DNA of 12,867 nt, taken from the NCBI GenBank assembly GCA_002284615.2, contig MU069875.1, forward strand, positions 52,561 through 65,427, given 5' to 3'. The position numbers and the translations under genes were made by a program. Positions 1 through 8,276 of this stretch are shown here, in pieces (the stretch's first letter is position 1; each line of letters begins with the position of its first letter). Origin of the DNA: Dunaliella salina (Eukaryota; Chlorophyta; Chlorophyceae; Chlamydomonadales; Dunaliellaceae). The notes beneath the pieces were generated by a model. The model was given only the letters and a program-made list of their open reading frames with translations. It was not told where the DNA came from and did not search any database.

Positions 1-28
1 GCGCGCGCGCGCGTGTGTGTGCGCGTGC
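1..28. repeat. (GC)n/(GT)n alternating purine-pyrimidine microsatellite
   Basis: The window opens with GC dinucleotides that turn into GT and back to GC. Alternating purine-pyrimidine DNA of this kind can adopt the Z form. The left boundary is the window edge, so the true length is unknown. Confidence 0.9.
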
Positions 29-1087
29 AACCGTACGCGCGTGGATATACATCAGTAAAAGGGTTTGGGGAAAGAGTCTTGCCTGCTACATAAAGACAAG
101 CCGTCTCCCCACAGCTCTGACCCGCTTTTTGGTGACAAGAATTTGTTCTACAGTGTTGCTTTTGCACAAGAATAATGCCCTTGGCTTATCTTGGTGCTGG
201 GCAAAGTTGGTTTTGGCCCACAATTGTGCCTAGGGATGAGCAGTGTAAGGACAGCGATTTTGAGGATTGCCTTTGTTTCTCCTCCTGACTTGTGGACAGA
301 ATTTTAGATGCACAAGTCGAACTCCTTCTTTATTGTGTTAATTTGCATTGGGCGACATAGTAATTGTGTATGCTCACTTATGATTTTGCTTGAGAGAGAG
401 CGCTTCAGTTTGAAAAACCTTAACATCTGCGCATTCTGAGAAACCTCAGCTTTAGGTCAGGTGCCACAACCTATGCCAAATTTGGGTGATATACTGCCGG
501 ACACTTTCAAACCCACTTCTGTGTAGGGGGGGTTGCTTCTTTAGGTCAGTGGTCTTGTATGGCATGTTGGTGGCATCTGGATGAGGCTCAGGTGGAGCTC
601 TGTGCATCAAAAACATGCATTTCTCTCATTTGGGCACACCAGTGCATGTTTTGAGGCAACAGGTGTTTCTCTATTAATATTTCAGTAATTAAGGAGCATC
701 AGTTGTGCCCCATACCTGCACTTTGTGGTCACCCCTGGGAATGGCCATTTCTTGAGGGACCCTGCTCAGGCCCAAACTGCAGCAGCGAGCGTTTGGGCAG
801 CCTGCTGGTAATATTGCAAGCGATTTTGGGTTGTCGGGAGGACCCCTGATGCTCGTCGGATTTTCATCGCACGGACAAGCATGCATAACCTGGGAGGACT
901 GGCCAGGCCCCGTCAGGCCACCTCTGCGCCCGTTGTCTGCCCTGGCCGATGCCTGGGGTTGTCATCATCAACATTGACACCGCGGGCTGCCATGATGGGC
1001 GCCAGGGAGGAGCTGCTGGGCTCCGCAAAGTTGCTGGAGCTAATTCCTCCCAAGTTTCTTGCTTGTGGGCACACATCCGAGGGAACC
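29..1087. other. Gene-free stretch, no recognisable feature
   Basis: I see no convincing exon, RNA gene or transposon here. The part at about 690-1070 is visibly richer in G and C than its surroundings and carries short open frames on both strands. They interrupt each other, have no splice-site support and resemble no family I know. It could be an old decayed coding or transposon fragment, but nothing in the sequence decides this. Confidence 0.5.
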
Positions 1088-1131
1088 AACGTACTTTTGA
1101 TGATATTTAAACGTACTTTTGATGAAATTTA
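1088..1131. repeat. 22-bp tandem duplication
   Basis: Two adjacent 22-bp units begin with AACGTACTTTTGATGA (1088-1109 and 1110-1131) and differ at one base near the end. This is a simple recent local duplication in AT-rich DNA; no function is evident. Confidence 0.9.
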
Positions 1132-1687
1132 AAGCAATAATGCAAGCCAAATCTTGGATTCGAGTCCAGGAGCGGATTTCTTCAAAATTTTCCGCGAAAA
1201 GCCTTCGCATTAGTCCCTTCAAAATAAAATTAAAACAGCGCCTTTTATCTGACATGATTGCCTGCCAGCGGAGATTTGAACGAAATTAGAAATTTGAAGT
1301 CGGACCCCGTCCCAACACTCCGCTGAAGCGCCAAAATTTCATTAAATATTAATAGAAAGCCGTTCCCTGTTGTCATTACTCCTCTCGACTGGCTTTGGAG
1401 CACCCCCAGGACAGCCCCCTGCCAGCTCGCATCAGGTGCCGTCAGTGCACTCAGGGACCATTTTGGGGTCCACCTGCAGGCTTGGGGGTGCAGCTGGAGG
1501 GTCAGGGCACAAAGGGGATGAGTTTTGCTGGCTGAATGCACAAACATGCAGGCCTAATGCACAGCAGGGTTCACCAAGCGGGACCAGCTCAGCGCTGAAA
1601 AAATGCTTTTTTTACTAGCTTTCAGGTGATGTGCTCAGAATTGGCAGAGGTGGCCTGGCTGGCAAAAGGCAGGATATCACACAGGGT
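1132..1687. other. Gene-free stretch, no recognisable feature
   Basis: AT-rich sequence to about 1370, then more GC-rich sequence with short open frames on both strands that lack codon or splice support. An 8-bp inverted repeat (CAGCGGAG at 1266-1273, CTCCGCTG at 1318-1325) has a 44-base loop and is probably incidental. Confidence 0.45.
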
Positions 1688-1721
1688 TGTGGCGCAAGAA
1701 AATGGCGCTGCCCCCCAGTTT

Positions 1722-1753
1722 GGGCCTGAGGGCCTGAGGGCCTGAGGACCTGA
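1722..1753. repeat. 8-bp tandem repeat, four units (left arm)
   Basis: Four units of GGGCCTGA, the last with one change (GGACCTGA). They are the counterpart, on the opposite strand, of the 9-bp array at 1882-1935, so they form part of the inverted-repeat arm of the foldback element. Confidence 0.9.
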
Positions 1754-1761
1754 GGTCTCTA

Positions 1762-1817
1762 AGGGGTTGAGGTTTTATGGCTTGGCGCTATCGCGCCAAG
1801 CCCAAACCTCAACCCCT
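1762..1817. repeat. Central 24-bp hairpin of the foldback element
   Basis: The outer stem 1762-1775 (AGGGGTTGAGGTTT) pairs perfectly with 1804-1817. The inner stem 1779-1788 (GGCTTGGCGC) pairs perfectly with 1793-1802. A 3x1 internal bulge separates the stems and the loop is four bases (TATC, 1789-1792). Such a palindrome extrudes readily and often causes assembly trouble; an N lies nine bases downstream. Confidence 0.9.
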
Positions 1818-1846
1818 ATCCCTAANCCTAACCCTGACCTCAACCC
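1815..1846. repeat. Degenerate telomere-like CCCTAA tract
   Basis: Read on the + strand, units resembling CCCTAA and CCTAACCCTGA follow one another, with an ambiguous base at 1826. They resemble plant/algal-type telomere repeats but are few and irregular, and they sit inside the foldback element. This is an interstitial, possibly coincidental similarity rather than a chromosome end. Confidence 0.45.
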
Positions 1847-1881
1847 TTAAAAACAAAATCATTTTTCTGAAGTTAGGGTAC

Positions 1882-1935
1882 CTCAGGCCCCTCAGGCCCC
1901 TCAGGCCCCTCAGGCCCCTCAGGCCCTTCAGGCCC
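1882..1935. repeat. 9-bp minisatellite, six units (right arm)
   Basis: Six tandem units of CTCAGGCCC, the last starting TT instead of CT. The unit is one base longer than in the left arm, which suggests the arms expanded separately. In one frame it would read Leu-Arg-Pro repeats, but nothing suggests that it is translated. Confidence 0.95.
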
Positions 1936-1969
1936 AAACTGAGGGGCAGTGCCTTGTAGTGTGTGGCGC

Positions 1970-2213
1970 CTGACTTTAGGTGAGGCTGTTATCAATACGG
2001 CGTTTAACTACACAACCATGCTAGATATGGAAACATAAATGGTATGTTTTGTTAAGTAATGTTACTTATCCCTGTTTAGGAAAACTGGCAAATGCTAATT
2101 CCAAGATATTTGTTGAGGAGGATGGGTAGGCTAGCTGGTGGTAATGTCTTGGGGTCCCGTCATATGTTTACATGCTCCCAGCATATGTGTGCTCATGTCT
2201 GGGCCGGTCATGC
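1970..2213. other. Intergenic AT-rich stretch
   Basis: No gene is seen. A perfect 7+2+7 inverted repeat, TAAGTAA-TG-TTACTTA, lies at 2053-2068. The stretch leads into the TATA-like sequence upstream of the first tentative exon. Confidence 0.4.
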
Positions 2214-2221
2214 TATATATA
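2214..2221 (+). promoter_or_regulatory. TATA-box-like sequence
   Basis: TATATATA followed by G lies 142 bases upstream of the ATG at 2363. With a usual TATA-to-start distance of about 30 bases, transcription would begin near 2250 and leave a 5' leader of roughly 110 bases. TATA-like strings are common in AT-rich DNA, so this is only suggestive. Confidence 0.3.
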
Positions 2222-2362
2222 GAATGAACAATATGTATTGAAGGAAAGTCAGAGTTTGACCTTGTTGGCAACCCTTGTACGGGAAAATATATATTTGCAA
2301 GCCGCGTAGGGAAGCAAGGAAACTTAGAAGCTTAGAGTCAGCAGCGCGCTTGGCTCTTAAAG

Positions 2363-2435
2363 ATGGATTTCCGCAAGTGTGTCATCGCCAATTTTAAGTT
2401 TTATCCGGCCATTTTATCAAACGAGGAAGGCCTAT
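2363..2435 (+). CDS. Tentative first exon of the polyQ-protein gene
   Basis: An ATG at 2363 opens a frame of 58 codons that runs to TAA at 2537-2539 and starts MDFRKCVIANFKFYPAILSN. If it is the first exon of the downstream gene, it can end at 2435 before GTAACC. That leaves one base of a split codon, exactly what the candidate exon at 3082 needs. This gives 24 residues. A TATA-like box lies upstream. The donor is weak, no domain is recognisable, and the phase match has a one-in-three chance by luck. The alternative is a free-standing 58-residue small ORF (2363-2539) or no gene at all. Confidence 0.25.
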
Positions 2436-3081
2436 GTAACCCCGCCAGGGCCATAGCAGATGGGACGTCTGACCCGTGTGCTCCTCATGCACTTGGAACC
2501 TTACAGGGACGCAATTACGAACCTGAATTGAATGTTTAAAATAATACAAACGCAGCCCAGCGATGATCCCAGGTGCCCAATTTTTAATACAAAAATAGGA
2601 AATACCCCCCCCTCCCCCCTTCCCCCAACCCCCTGTTTTCCTTACGATGAAGTTGCCGTACTATTAAGCACTTCAATTAAACATTTGAAATAATTCAAGG
2701 GAAGCTTGGACGTGACCTCCCTGGAGCAAAGAAAGCAGGGAGAAAAAAGGAAGGAGACGCGGCTTGTCAGGCACCTCTCTAATTTATAGTATATTATCTT
2801 TCCTTCAATACATTACATATTATTTATTTGAAATGCCATTTATTCATTTAATATATTACTCACCAAATTCAAAATGAATAATTCTGGGCCTTCCCCGCAA
2901 ACTGGAAAATTCAAAAAAAAATAAGTTTGGAGGGACCTCGCGAAATTGTAACAAGCATTTAATGTAAAATGGAGCCCCATCCTGAGCAGGGGCAAAGGTC
3001 TCTAGCCTTACATGCCTTTTTCAAAATGCCCCGCACTGAGGAGGATAGCCCCCTTCTTAGTGTCAAGCATTTGGTTCACAG
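2436..3081 (+). other. Candidate intron 1 (AT-rich, with a C-tract)
   Basis: If the first two exons are real, this 646-base interval is the intron, with donor GTAACC and acceptor TTCACAG. It holds the C-tract at 2605-2633, an AT-rich block at about 2781-2880 and one copy of a dispersed GAGG..CTCGC..TTGTA motif (2926-2951). No other gene is visible in it. Confidence 0.25.
2605..2633. repeat. C-tract with quadruplex potential on the - strand
   Basis: Four cytosine runs of 8, 6, 5 and 5 bases are separated by T, TT and AA. The complementary strand therefore has four runs of at least five guanines with loops of one to two bases, a classic strong G-quadruplex pattern. The + strand could form an i-motif. 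Confidence 0.9.
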
Positions 3082-3188
3082 CAGAGGTGGAAGCAGAGAT
3101 GCAGCAGGAGCAGGAAATGGAGCTCAGAGCAGAGGCTGCAAAAGCCAATGCCCCAGCTGTCAGGCTTGTTGGCAGGCCTTGCATGGGG
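3082..3188 (+). CDS. Tentative second exon of the polyQ-protein gene
   Basis: A 107-base open stretch lies between an acceptor-like TTGGTTCACAG and a good donor, GTGAGC at 3189. In the frame used it encodes 36 residues rich in Glu, Gln, Met and Ala (EVEAEMQQEQEMELRAEAAK), a composition typical of a coiled coil or charged helix. It ends on a complete codon, so it joins in phase 0 to the strong exon at 4713. Support is splice signals, phase and composition only. A rival reading is that a different frame at 3257-3337, which encodes an acidic Glu/Asp/Ser-rich stretch, is the real exon. The two readings are separated by a run of nine G, where a sequencing or real slip would change frame. Confidence 0.3.
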
Positions 3189-4712
3189 GTGAGCAAGCCG
3201 AGGGGTCGCACTCAGAATGGCAGAGGTGCACCTATTGAGGGGGGGGGTTGCCCAGGTTTGCAGATGAGGAAAGTGAGGAGGAGGCCATGTCCACTGATGA
3301 GACATCAGCAGAGGAGGATGGCACTAATGGTGCACACTGATGGTGCACACATGTCTTGGGGAGACCCAGCAATGACATTAGAGACGAGTACAGACCTGGA
3401 TTGATTTGTTGGTCGCTTCCCTCTTCATTCCTGTGCATTTGCTGCCAAAACAGCGTTGAACACAGTGAAGGTTCACAAGAAGAAAAATTGTTTTGAGGGC
3501 CTCGCAAAGTTGTAAAGTTTGCAAAGAAAATTATTAATCAATTATTTTTGGAGGCTCGCAAATTTGTAGGGTCGCGAAATGAAAGGGCTCCTACGGTATA
3601 TTATATATTATTTATATATATGTATTTTTTGAAGGGGTTGACTCGTAAAGTCCAGAAGTTACGTTTTCATGGTTTATCTCAAGAAAGAGAACCGCAAAAG
3701 AGCATTTCCAGTGTAACAGATCCCGAGGGGAGGTGTCCACCTCTGATAAAATTTGCACAGAATATTAGTGTGGTTGTAAAGCCTTTTTGCAAGATTGCAA
3801 CATTTTAGGAATGCAAAACAAAGGGGTTCCTACACAATGTAAAAAAGCATGTCACTGAGCCATTTTGAAACCTTGTGGCTGCATTGCATGGGGAGCCTTC
3901 CCCAGTTTTCCTGCAGTTTTTCTGACCATGTCTCTGACTGCATCTGAACTGGCTACTGTTGATCTGACTGCATTCATGTCTGCTTGTGCTTTTTAATGTC
4001 CCCAATTGCTTGCAAGCGTTGCATTCACGAATTCTGTGCAGATCATCAATTGACTCATATCTTCATCACTAGGGCCATTTGAGTATCTCAGGCAACAAAT
4101 TGGATGGCTTGATTGAGAGCCGCTGTGCCAGAAAGACATCGGCATGCTCAGCACCACCAGGAGGGTGCCCTGCACCCGCATGCCCTTTTGAACAAAATCT
4201 CCCAATACTGAAAGTGCAGCATTATTGGGCAGTATGATTTCAGCTTCAGTCCCAGAGTTTTGGCAAATTGGTGATATTTTGAACCTGTTTGACGCTTATA
4301 AAGTGCAAAACAAGTAAGAGCCAATAAAAGCAATCCAGGTTGTCAAACCTTCAGTAGGTGGCAATTTTTGAATGAGTTTCTGTACATGCTTGCTGAGCAA
4401 CAAGGGCACATGCATAGCTGCATTCAGGGTATGAAAGGGTTATATGAGTCATGCTCTTGAGATCTCCTACAGTTGCGTGAGTTGTTCTTTGCAGACTTAA
4501 ACGCAATTCTGCATGTGTCCAGGTTGACTGCGGCACAGCACAAAGAGTTTTCCAACTTCTAGTGCTGCTGGAGTGGTGCTTTTGGACTCCTCCTCCGGCA
4601 AAATGCTAGACATTTTGTTGGCTTCCATTTCCTGACCAGAAACAAATACCAATTCTGTCCCTGGCGTACCTCTCTTTATAACTGTCGTGCTTGCTTTCTT
4701 GACACCACACAG
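3189..4712 (+). other. Candidate intron 2, no gene seen
   Basis: GTGAGC at 3189 and a pyrimidine-rich acceptor ending CACCACACAG at 4712 bound a 1524-base interval. It holds a 13-bp-period duplication of ATGGTGCACAC (3327-3350), two more copies of the dispersed GAGG..CTCGC..TTGTA motif (3491-3515, 3546-3568) and an AT-rich tract (3597-3622). Only short open frames occur. The 3' boundary is well supported; the 5' boundary depends on the tentative exon before it. Confidence 0.4.
3597..3630. repeat. TA-rich low-complexity tract
   Basis: Irregular TATA/TTAT repeats ending in a run of six T. This is low-complexity DNA with no reason to call a promoter, because no coding sequence starts nearby. 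Confidence 0.6.
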
Positions 4713-5343
4713 GCAGCACTTGCATTGCAGCAACAGTCACCAATAACACCATCCTTCCTCAGCCCTCAAGTCAGCAACCGCTTGAGCGGGCCAACACAAC
4801 AAGGCCAGCAGGTCTTGCCCTGGCGACGCAAAGTTTCCTTTGTCAGCGATGATCTCCTCAACACTCCCCCTTCTGACAGTGGTAAGGAGAAGGCAGAGGC
4901 GGGTGAGGATGAGGTGATGCAAGGCGCCTTGGAGCGTGCACACTCAGTTCTGGGAGTTCAGCCTAAGCAAGCAACAAAGGCATTGCAAGAAAAGGGGAAT
5001 CCAGAGGGGAGCTGGCAAGAGCTGGTGCACAGGGAGCGGATGGTGTTGCGCACTTTGCTGCAAGGGGGTGTTGCCAGGTCGAAGAAGCAAACCTGGTTGG
5101 CCAGGCTCCAGGGGGCCATGCCCGCCAGCAGGCTACAAGCTTCTCATGGTCCAGTTCCTCGTCCTGCCATCTCGTCCAAGATCTCAGGCAGCTCAGTGGA
5201 TGATGAAGACAGGATGTCTCAGAACAGCCGCGTCGCAGTACAGCACAGCTGCACTCTTAGAAGCAAAGCCAGCAGCCTTGGTTTGGGTGGGAAGCTTTCC
5301 AAGCCTTCAGATGGCAATCTACAAATAGCACAGCATCAAGAAG

Positions 5344-5390
<47 letters not shown>

Positions 5391-5498
5391 CAGGAGCAGG
5401 AGAAGGAGTTTTGTCCACTGTTAACCTCTTCTGCTGCAATTGTGTGGAGGCTGATCACCAGAATAGAGGAGAGTATTGCGATGCTGGACCAGCTCCAG
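4713..5498 (+). CDS. PolyQ-containing disordered protein of unknown function, internal exon
   Basis: This 786-base exon is open throughout and encodes 262 residues. It is bounded by CTTTCTTGACACCACACAG upstream and the strong donor CAG/GTAAGC at 5498/5499. No family is recognised. The N-terminal part is Ser/Pro/Gln-rich with a basic LPWRRKVSF segment (an R-x-x-S site for AGC/CaM-type kinases). The middle is rich in Gln, Arg and Ser. Residues 212-225 of the exon are 14 glutamines, all CAG (5346-5387), followed by EQEQEKE. The last 40 residues (AIVWRLITRIEESIAMLDQL) look like an amphipathic helix that continues across the splice into the next exon. There is no in-frame ATG before 4917, so either an upstream exon supplies the start or translation begins at 4917. 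The open frame runs past the donor to a stop at 5621, but the residues there lose the exon's character, so the splice is preferred. Confidence 0.7.
5346..5387 (+). repeat. Pure (CAG)14 run coding polyglutamine
   Basis: Fourteen uninterrupted CAG codons lie inside the exon, followed by GAG/CAG alternation. The absence of CAA interruptions suggests recent replication slippage and predicts length variation between strains. Confidence 0.97.
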
Positions 5499-7854
5499 GT
5501 AAGCTGGGATGGCACTGGCACCCAATGCTGGCAGCTGCATGTTTTGGGCTTGAGTGCTTATACGAAGCCCCTTCTGTCCTATGATTTCCTTCTCAGATTC
5601 CCTTCCAGAAAATCTGACTGATGTGTGACGAGCCAAGCTGCTCTCACAGTGCACAGATTCCTTGAAAAATGAAGGAAAATAGGTGGATTCCACAGCCATT
5701 TGCTCACCATATTGATGGGCCAGATCATATTGTTGACATGAGGTTTTGCAAGGCTTCGGCATTAAATAGATTCAAGCATTAAAACAGGGAAAGTATTCTA
5801 TGTATGTAACTCATAGAACAAGGCACCTATTTTTAGTTAAACCCATTGACTTTGAATTGGCGCTTGCTGTGCCCTGTGAACCGTTGAGAATGCCAAGCTC
5901 CAAACACTCCCGCGCATTTACTTGGCAGTAGTGGAGGTGTGGCCAAATCTATTGAGCTAAAGATCCAGAGCTTTATTGGCCGAGTTTGGGTCTCAAACGT
6001 TGCATGGGGCAATATGCAACCTATTCCTTTAGGTCCCTTAGTTTAGATTATGTACTGTGTCGGCTTTTCTACATCTGGAGCATTGGCATATGCCCGCCAT
6101 CTTGCCATCCGCCTGGAACCTTGGCAAGTTTACCTAGCAATGCTTTCTAATAAGCTGGAGTTTTAGTGACCTGGTGTGCAGCAGGCAAAGTGTGGGAACA
6201 AAGAATTTGAAGATTGTGGTGTTGGATTTTCTAGCAAAGAAACCTCAACCCCCCAAAACAGCTCCAGCAGACACAAACTTAAGAGTACTTTTGTAGACTT
6301 CTTTGCTGGGTACGGGGCCAGGGGTGGGCCCATTCCAGGGATTTCACAGCCGACCTGCGGACCAATTCATCTTGCTGATGAGCCAACAGATTGCATAAGC
6401 TGAATTGCGGCGTGCAATTTATGTTGTACAGTGGTTTCGCATTGCAAGCCAAGAGGTGAGCGCGCAGAAGTATGCTCATGTTGTGCGGAACATGGCCTGC
6501 ACCCTTGCCCTGTTGTCTTGGGTGAGAAAGCTTCTAATGCATGGTCTGTCGCTGATTATCTGTAGGTAACAAGCAAGCAATGAAAATGGCAGGTGCACCT
6601 TGCATACCAAGCACTCAGCAATGTGCATGTAAACATTATGGCGTGCATTTGGAAGACAGGATCCGCTCCTGGAAGGTCCTACTGTTGCTCCAGACGCCGC
6701 TTATCATCATCATCATTGTTGTCAATGCCCACTCCATGTCAGGGAGGATAGGCTTTGCCATTTTCTGTGTTATGTGCAGCGCTTCCCTTTCTTGCCTCTG
6801 AGGCGAATAGCTAAAATTTTTTATCTTACTTATTCCTGGTTCTTCACCCTTCATTTCTTTTGCAATGATATTCTTTTGAATGCATTAGAAAAAAGTATTG
6901 TCCAGATACTCCAAACCACTCAAAGTTCCCTGGTGGTTTGGTGGTCAAGAATTGGGTTCACGTCACGGCTAACTAGGCTGTTTCTGAACTTGGCAGGTTT
7001 AAAACCTGCATGTAGCAAAAGGCCTACATAGACTATGAAAACTACCAGGCTTTCAGAGAAAGACCTTCCTTTCAAAGCAGGCGGTTGTGGGATGCCCATG
7101 CACATTGAAAACACTACTTTTTAAGCCTCAGATAATCCCTTCTCTTTATTCACTCAGCCAAATCTCTATTCAAGACCACCTGCTAACCAATTTCAGTGGT
7201 CTGATCTGTTTTGTTTTCTTGAAATGACGTGGTTGCAATTTGTTTGACTGGAAGGGTCCAGCAATTGGTAAGAAACAGACATTATCAATTCTTCACAAAA
7301 TCTACTTAAGCTGTGCCTCAAGGTCGATTCTTACTTCCTCATGTTGGGAAATAGCTGACATTCAGAACAATTGGAAGTACTCTGAGCCTTCTGGTTCAGT
7401 CATCAATTGGCAGCTTATCTTCATGGAGAATTTCTTGTGTATATTTGCCTCCTTATTATGTCTCCTATGGAAGTGCAATACCTTGATCTCTTGTTGAATG
7501 CGGACGTTAGCAGGACACTTGGAATTGTACATATGCTAATTTCTGCGTTGGACAAGTGTCCCTGGTGACATCTGTAGGCCTTTTGTGGGTGATCTGAGCC
7601 AGGAGGGTGTTCAACTTGAACTTCAGCGTTTGCTGCTAAAAAAAGTTAACTTTTTTTGCCTAAGAGTTGGCAATAGTAAGTTGTGGAAAAGCGTGTGGAG
7701 GAGGGTATGTGGCCTTCTAGGGCGGCCGTCCTCTTGTGCCATTCGTCCAATCAGCTAGAGCATGCAAGGCTTTGTCTCACTGGGTTCAGTCGACGATGCC
7801 TGCCTTTGTGCTGCTTCATGACTTGTTTCATGATGTGTGTATTTCTACATACAG
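5499..7854 (+). other. Large intron (2356 bases) of the polyQ-protein gene
   Basis: The donor GTAAGC at 5499 and the acceptor ATTTCTACATACAG ending at 7854 join two exons, both in phase 0. The interval contains many stops in all frames, T-rich stretches, an ATC microsatellite near 6703-6716 and three consecutive hairpins at 6911-7029. Short open frames (for example 6176-6403 and 7240-7497) have no splice or family support, but a small cassette exon cannot be excluded. Confidence 0.6.
6911..7029 (+). other. Cluster of three hairpins inside the large intron
   Basis: Stem 1 is CCAAACCAC (6911-6919) with GTGGTTTGG (6933-6941), perfect over 9 bp. Stem 2 is GCAGGTTT (6993-7000) with AAACCTGC (7002-7009), 8 bp around one central base, or a 5-bp stem with a 7-base loop. 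Stem 3 is ATGTAG (7010-7015) with CTACAT (7024-7029), 6 bp. I cannot assign it to tRNA, snoRNA or microRNA classes: it lacks matching acceptor ends and I see no convincing box motifs. It may be a structured RNA or chance. Confidence 0.3.
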
Positions 7855-8245
7855 GTTGCGTCGCAGCACCTCCAGGCCATCACGTCCTGCATCCAAGCCC
7901 TACTGCAGCACAACCACCTCTCTGCAGCAGCAATGCTGGCAGCATCAGCAGGTTCTCTTCCCCTGGTGGGGTTTGCTTCGTGGCCCCAGCACACCCCAGA
8001 TGAGCGCCCTCCTCCTCTCCTCCCCTATGTGACATCTCGTTCTTTGCCTTCTCTCCATGTGCCAGCCTCTTCACCCCTTCCTTCGCCTCGCCACTTCTCT
8101 CTGAGCTTGAACCACCCTGTGGACCCTCACCCCTACAGTTCTCCGGAGCTGTCCTCGGCAGATGTCTTGGCACAGTCTGTGCTGATGGACCGGGCAGAAG
8201 GGGGGCCGCAGGAGAAGAGACAAGCGCTTTCTCCCTGGCAAACAA

Positions 8246-8276
<31 letters not shown>

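Larger units (their letters stand above)
1688..1969. mobile_element. Foldback/MITE-like element with 8-bp target site duplication
   Basis: The 266-bp core (1696-1961) is flanked by a perfect 8-bp direct repeat, TGTGGCGC, at 1688-1695 and 1962-1969. Its ends are imperfect inverted repeats: 1704-1729 matches the reverse complement of 1928-1953 at 24 of 26 positions, and both arms start exactly 8 bases inside the direct repeats. Further in, both arms carry GGCCTGAG-type tandem repeats (8-bp units on the left, 9-bp on the right) and then a GGGGTTGAGGTTT arm that closes on a hairpin. The element encodes no transposase, so it would be non-autonomous. An 8-bp duplication is known for hAT- and P-like superfamilies. 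The outer 8 bases of the two ends match poorly. The right end read inward begins CACTACAAG, which recalls CACTA elements, but those make 3-bp duplications; the superfamily is left open. Confidence 0.75.

Noticed and set aside
1152..1168. GGATTCGAGTCC resembles a tRNA B-box (GGTTCGANTCC).
   Set aside because: The flanks do not form a 5-bp T-stem around a 7-base loop, and no A-box, anticodon arm or acceptor stem is found at the right distance.
1777..1959. A + strand frame with Leu-Arg-Pro repeats.
   Set aside because: It is simply the 9-bp minisatellite read in frame inside the foldback element, with an N in the codons.
5257..5521. Minus-strand frames with polyalanine and polycysteine opposite the first CAG run.
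   Set aside because: Antisense shadows of the polyQ exon; no independent start or context.
6929..7016. tRNA-like arrangement: A-box-like TGGTTTGGTGG and a T-arm-like GCAGG-TTTAAAA-CCTGC.
   Set aside because: The 3' acceptor strand (ATGTAGC) has no complementary 5' strand, and the B-box has several mismatches. It is kept only as a hairpin cluster, not called a tRNA.
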